From Clostridiales bacterium UBA8960 (lineage in GTDB: Bacteria; Bacillota; Clostridia; Peptostreptococcales; Acidaminobacteraceae): a DNA stretch of 6,543 bases. A program made the position numbers and the translations under genes. Position 1 is the stretch's first letter; each line of letters starts with the position of its first letter. The notes under the pieces are model-generated. The model saw only the letters and a program-made list of their open reading frames with translations, did no database searches and was not told where the DNA came from. Of the stretch, positions 5,925 through 6,543 are shown piece by piece. The DNA is taken from contig DMYC01000105.1 of the NCBI GenBank assembly GCA_003482695.1, forward strand, positions 1 to 6,543, read 5' to 3'.

Positions 5925-5928
5925 ACGC

Positions 5929-6315
5929 ATGAACCGCATTAGAAGTCGCGAAGTCGCGATGGAGATTCTCTATCAAATGGAGATTCAAAAATCTTATGAA
6001 ATCGATAAAATGCTATCGCACTATGAAGAGTCACTAGACATCGATTATATAAAGGTTGTATTAAATTTATGGCTAGACCATAAAGATGAGATCGAAAACA
6101 AAATCATCGAGCACCTTAAAGGCTGGAAACTAGATCGAATCGCAAAAATCGATCTTTCGATTTTAAGATTGGGCATCACGGAAATTCTTTATGATGATGG
6201 GATTCCTGTTAAAGTCAGCATAAATGAAGCGGTTAATCTCGCGAAAAAATATGTGGACGAAAAATCAGGTAAATTCATTAACGGTGTATTAAGTCATTTT
6301 GCAGACAAGGAATAA
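5929..6315 (+). CDS. nusB: Transcription antitermination factor NusB
   Basis: NusB pairs with NusE (ribosomal protein S10), binds boxA RNA, and supports antitermination in rRNA operons. The 128-aa all-helical protein fits the family length of roughly 130-140. It starts with the Arg-rich RNA-binding helix ([19 protein letters not shown]). The C-terminal half is highly typical: [25 protein letters not shown] (66-90), [19 protein letters not shown] (91-109) and the terminal [13 protein letters not shown] (112-124). It lies 61 bp after the asp23 gene, the same order as yqhY-nusB in B. subtilis, and 3 bp before the Kae1-like gene. I saw no clear boxA in the short leader, so boxA-based self-control is not supported here. 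Confidence 0.96.
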   Translation: MNRIRSREVAMEILYQMEIQKSYEIDKMLSHYEESLDIDYIKVVLNLWLDHKDEIENKIIEHLKGWKLDRIAKIDLSILRLGITEILYDDGIPVKVSINEAVNLAKKYVDEKSGKFINGVLSHFADKE

Positions 6316-6318
6316 GCA

Positions 6319-6543
6319 ATGATATTAGCTGTGGATACGAGTTGTTACACAACTTCGATGTGTTTGACTCACGTAAATACAGGTCGAATTCTTTTTGAAC
6401 TGAATAGCCTACTGAAGGTTAAGCCCGGAGAACGCGGACTGCGTCAATCTGAGGGCTTTTTTCAGCATGTTAATCAATTGGCCGCTTCATTTGAGTTGCT
6501 ATGTCGTGACTACGATATGAGACAATTGAAAGCGATTGCGGTC
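6319..6543 (+). CDS. Kae1/TsaD-like (M22 family) protein, 3' partial
   Basis: An ATG three bases after the nusB stop opens a frame that runs to the window edge (75 codons, no stop). AAGGAA (6307-6312), overlapping the nusB end, serves as ribosome binding site. The N-terminus MILAVDTSCYTTSMCL is the phosphate-1 strand-turn of the ASKHA fold, with DTS as in Kae1, TsaD and TsaB. VKPGERGLRQSEGFFQHVNQL (about 34-54) matches the clostridial single-copy M22-like proteins often found after nusB, as I recall them, rather than canonical TsaD, whose HxxxH metal motif comes later and is outside the window. TsaD makes the threonylcarbamoyl-adenosine base of tRNA, but this branch has no established activity that I know of. 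It appears to be part of the asp23-nusB operon. Confidence 0.8.
   Translation, partial: MILAVDTSCYTTSMCLTHVNTGRILFELNSLLKVKPGERGLRQSEGFFQHVNQLAASFELLCRDYDMRQLKAIAV

Noticed and set aside
5896..5928. GTG at 5896 as the nusB start
   Set aside because: It would put the AGGAGG ribosome binding site inside the gene and add 11 residues not seen in NusB; the ATG at 5929 fits both spacing and homology.
5616..5939. Minus-strand open frame (107 codons) over asp23 and the nusB start
   Set aside because: It spans the reverse of a well-supported gene and an intergenic hairpin, and the translated product shows no family features.

Overview
The window looks like a housekeeping stretch of a chromosome from a low-to-moderate-GC Gram-positive bacterium, most likely a member of the Clostridia. 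The grounds are the gene order (trmR-trhP-udk; efp-CD1247-like-Asp23-nusB), strong AGGAGG ribosome binding sites, SigA-type promoters and protein sequences of Firmicutes type. All ten genes lie on the + strand. I see no tRNA, rRNA, CRISPR array, insertion sequence or phage gene.

Region 1 (1-4129) is a tightly packed gene run. A tRNA U34 methyltransferase gene (trmR, 5' end cut by the window) overlaps a U32-family tRNA hydroxylation gene (trhP) by 4 bp. Together they would convert wobble uridine 34 to 5-hydroxyuridine and then 5-methoxyuridine. Uridine kinase (udk) follows, as in Bacillus subtilis. Next comes a full-length PilT/GspE-type secretion ATPase homologue whose catalytic motifs are nearly all altered, then shikimate kinase (aroK), overlapping it by 4 bp.

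Region 2 (4130-5424) begins with a consensus SigA promoter, possibly two in tandem, driving efp (elongation factor P). A perfect 11-bp-arm palindrome follows, then a very acidic, arginine-free, cysteine-rich protein of the clostridial CD1247 type with a zinc ribbon. A hairpin plus T-tract terminator closes the unit.

Region 3 (5425-6543) has an extended -10 promoter whose -10 box lies inside a palindrome. It drives an Asp23/Gls24 (YqhY-like) protein and nusB, and then a Kae1/M22-like protein cut off by the window end. A GU-containing hairpin separates asp23 and nusB.

Most of the window is conserved core biology: wobble-base modification, pyrimidine salvage, aromatic biosynthesis, polyproline translation and transcription antitermination. 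The most unusual items are the degenerate PilT-like ATPase, the extra Cys cluster at the end of the CD1247-like protein, the operator-like palindromes, and the absence of spoIIIA and acc genes between efp and the asp23-nusB pair. I do not see convincing evidence of a wholly new multi-gene system.
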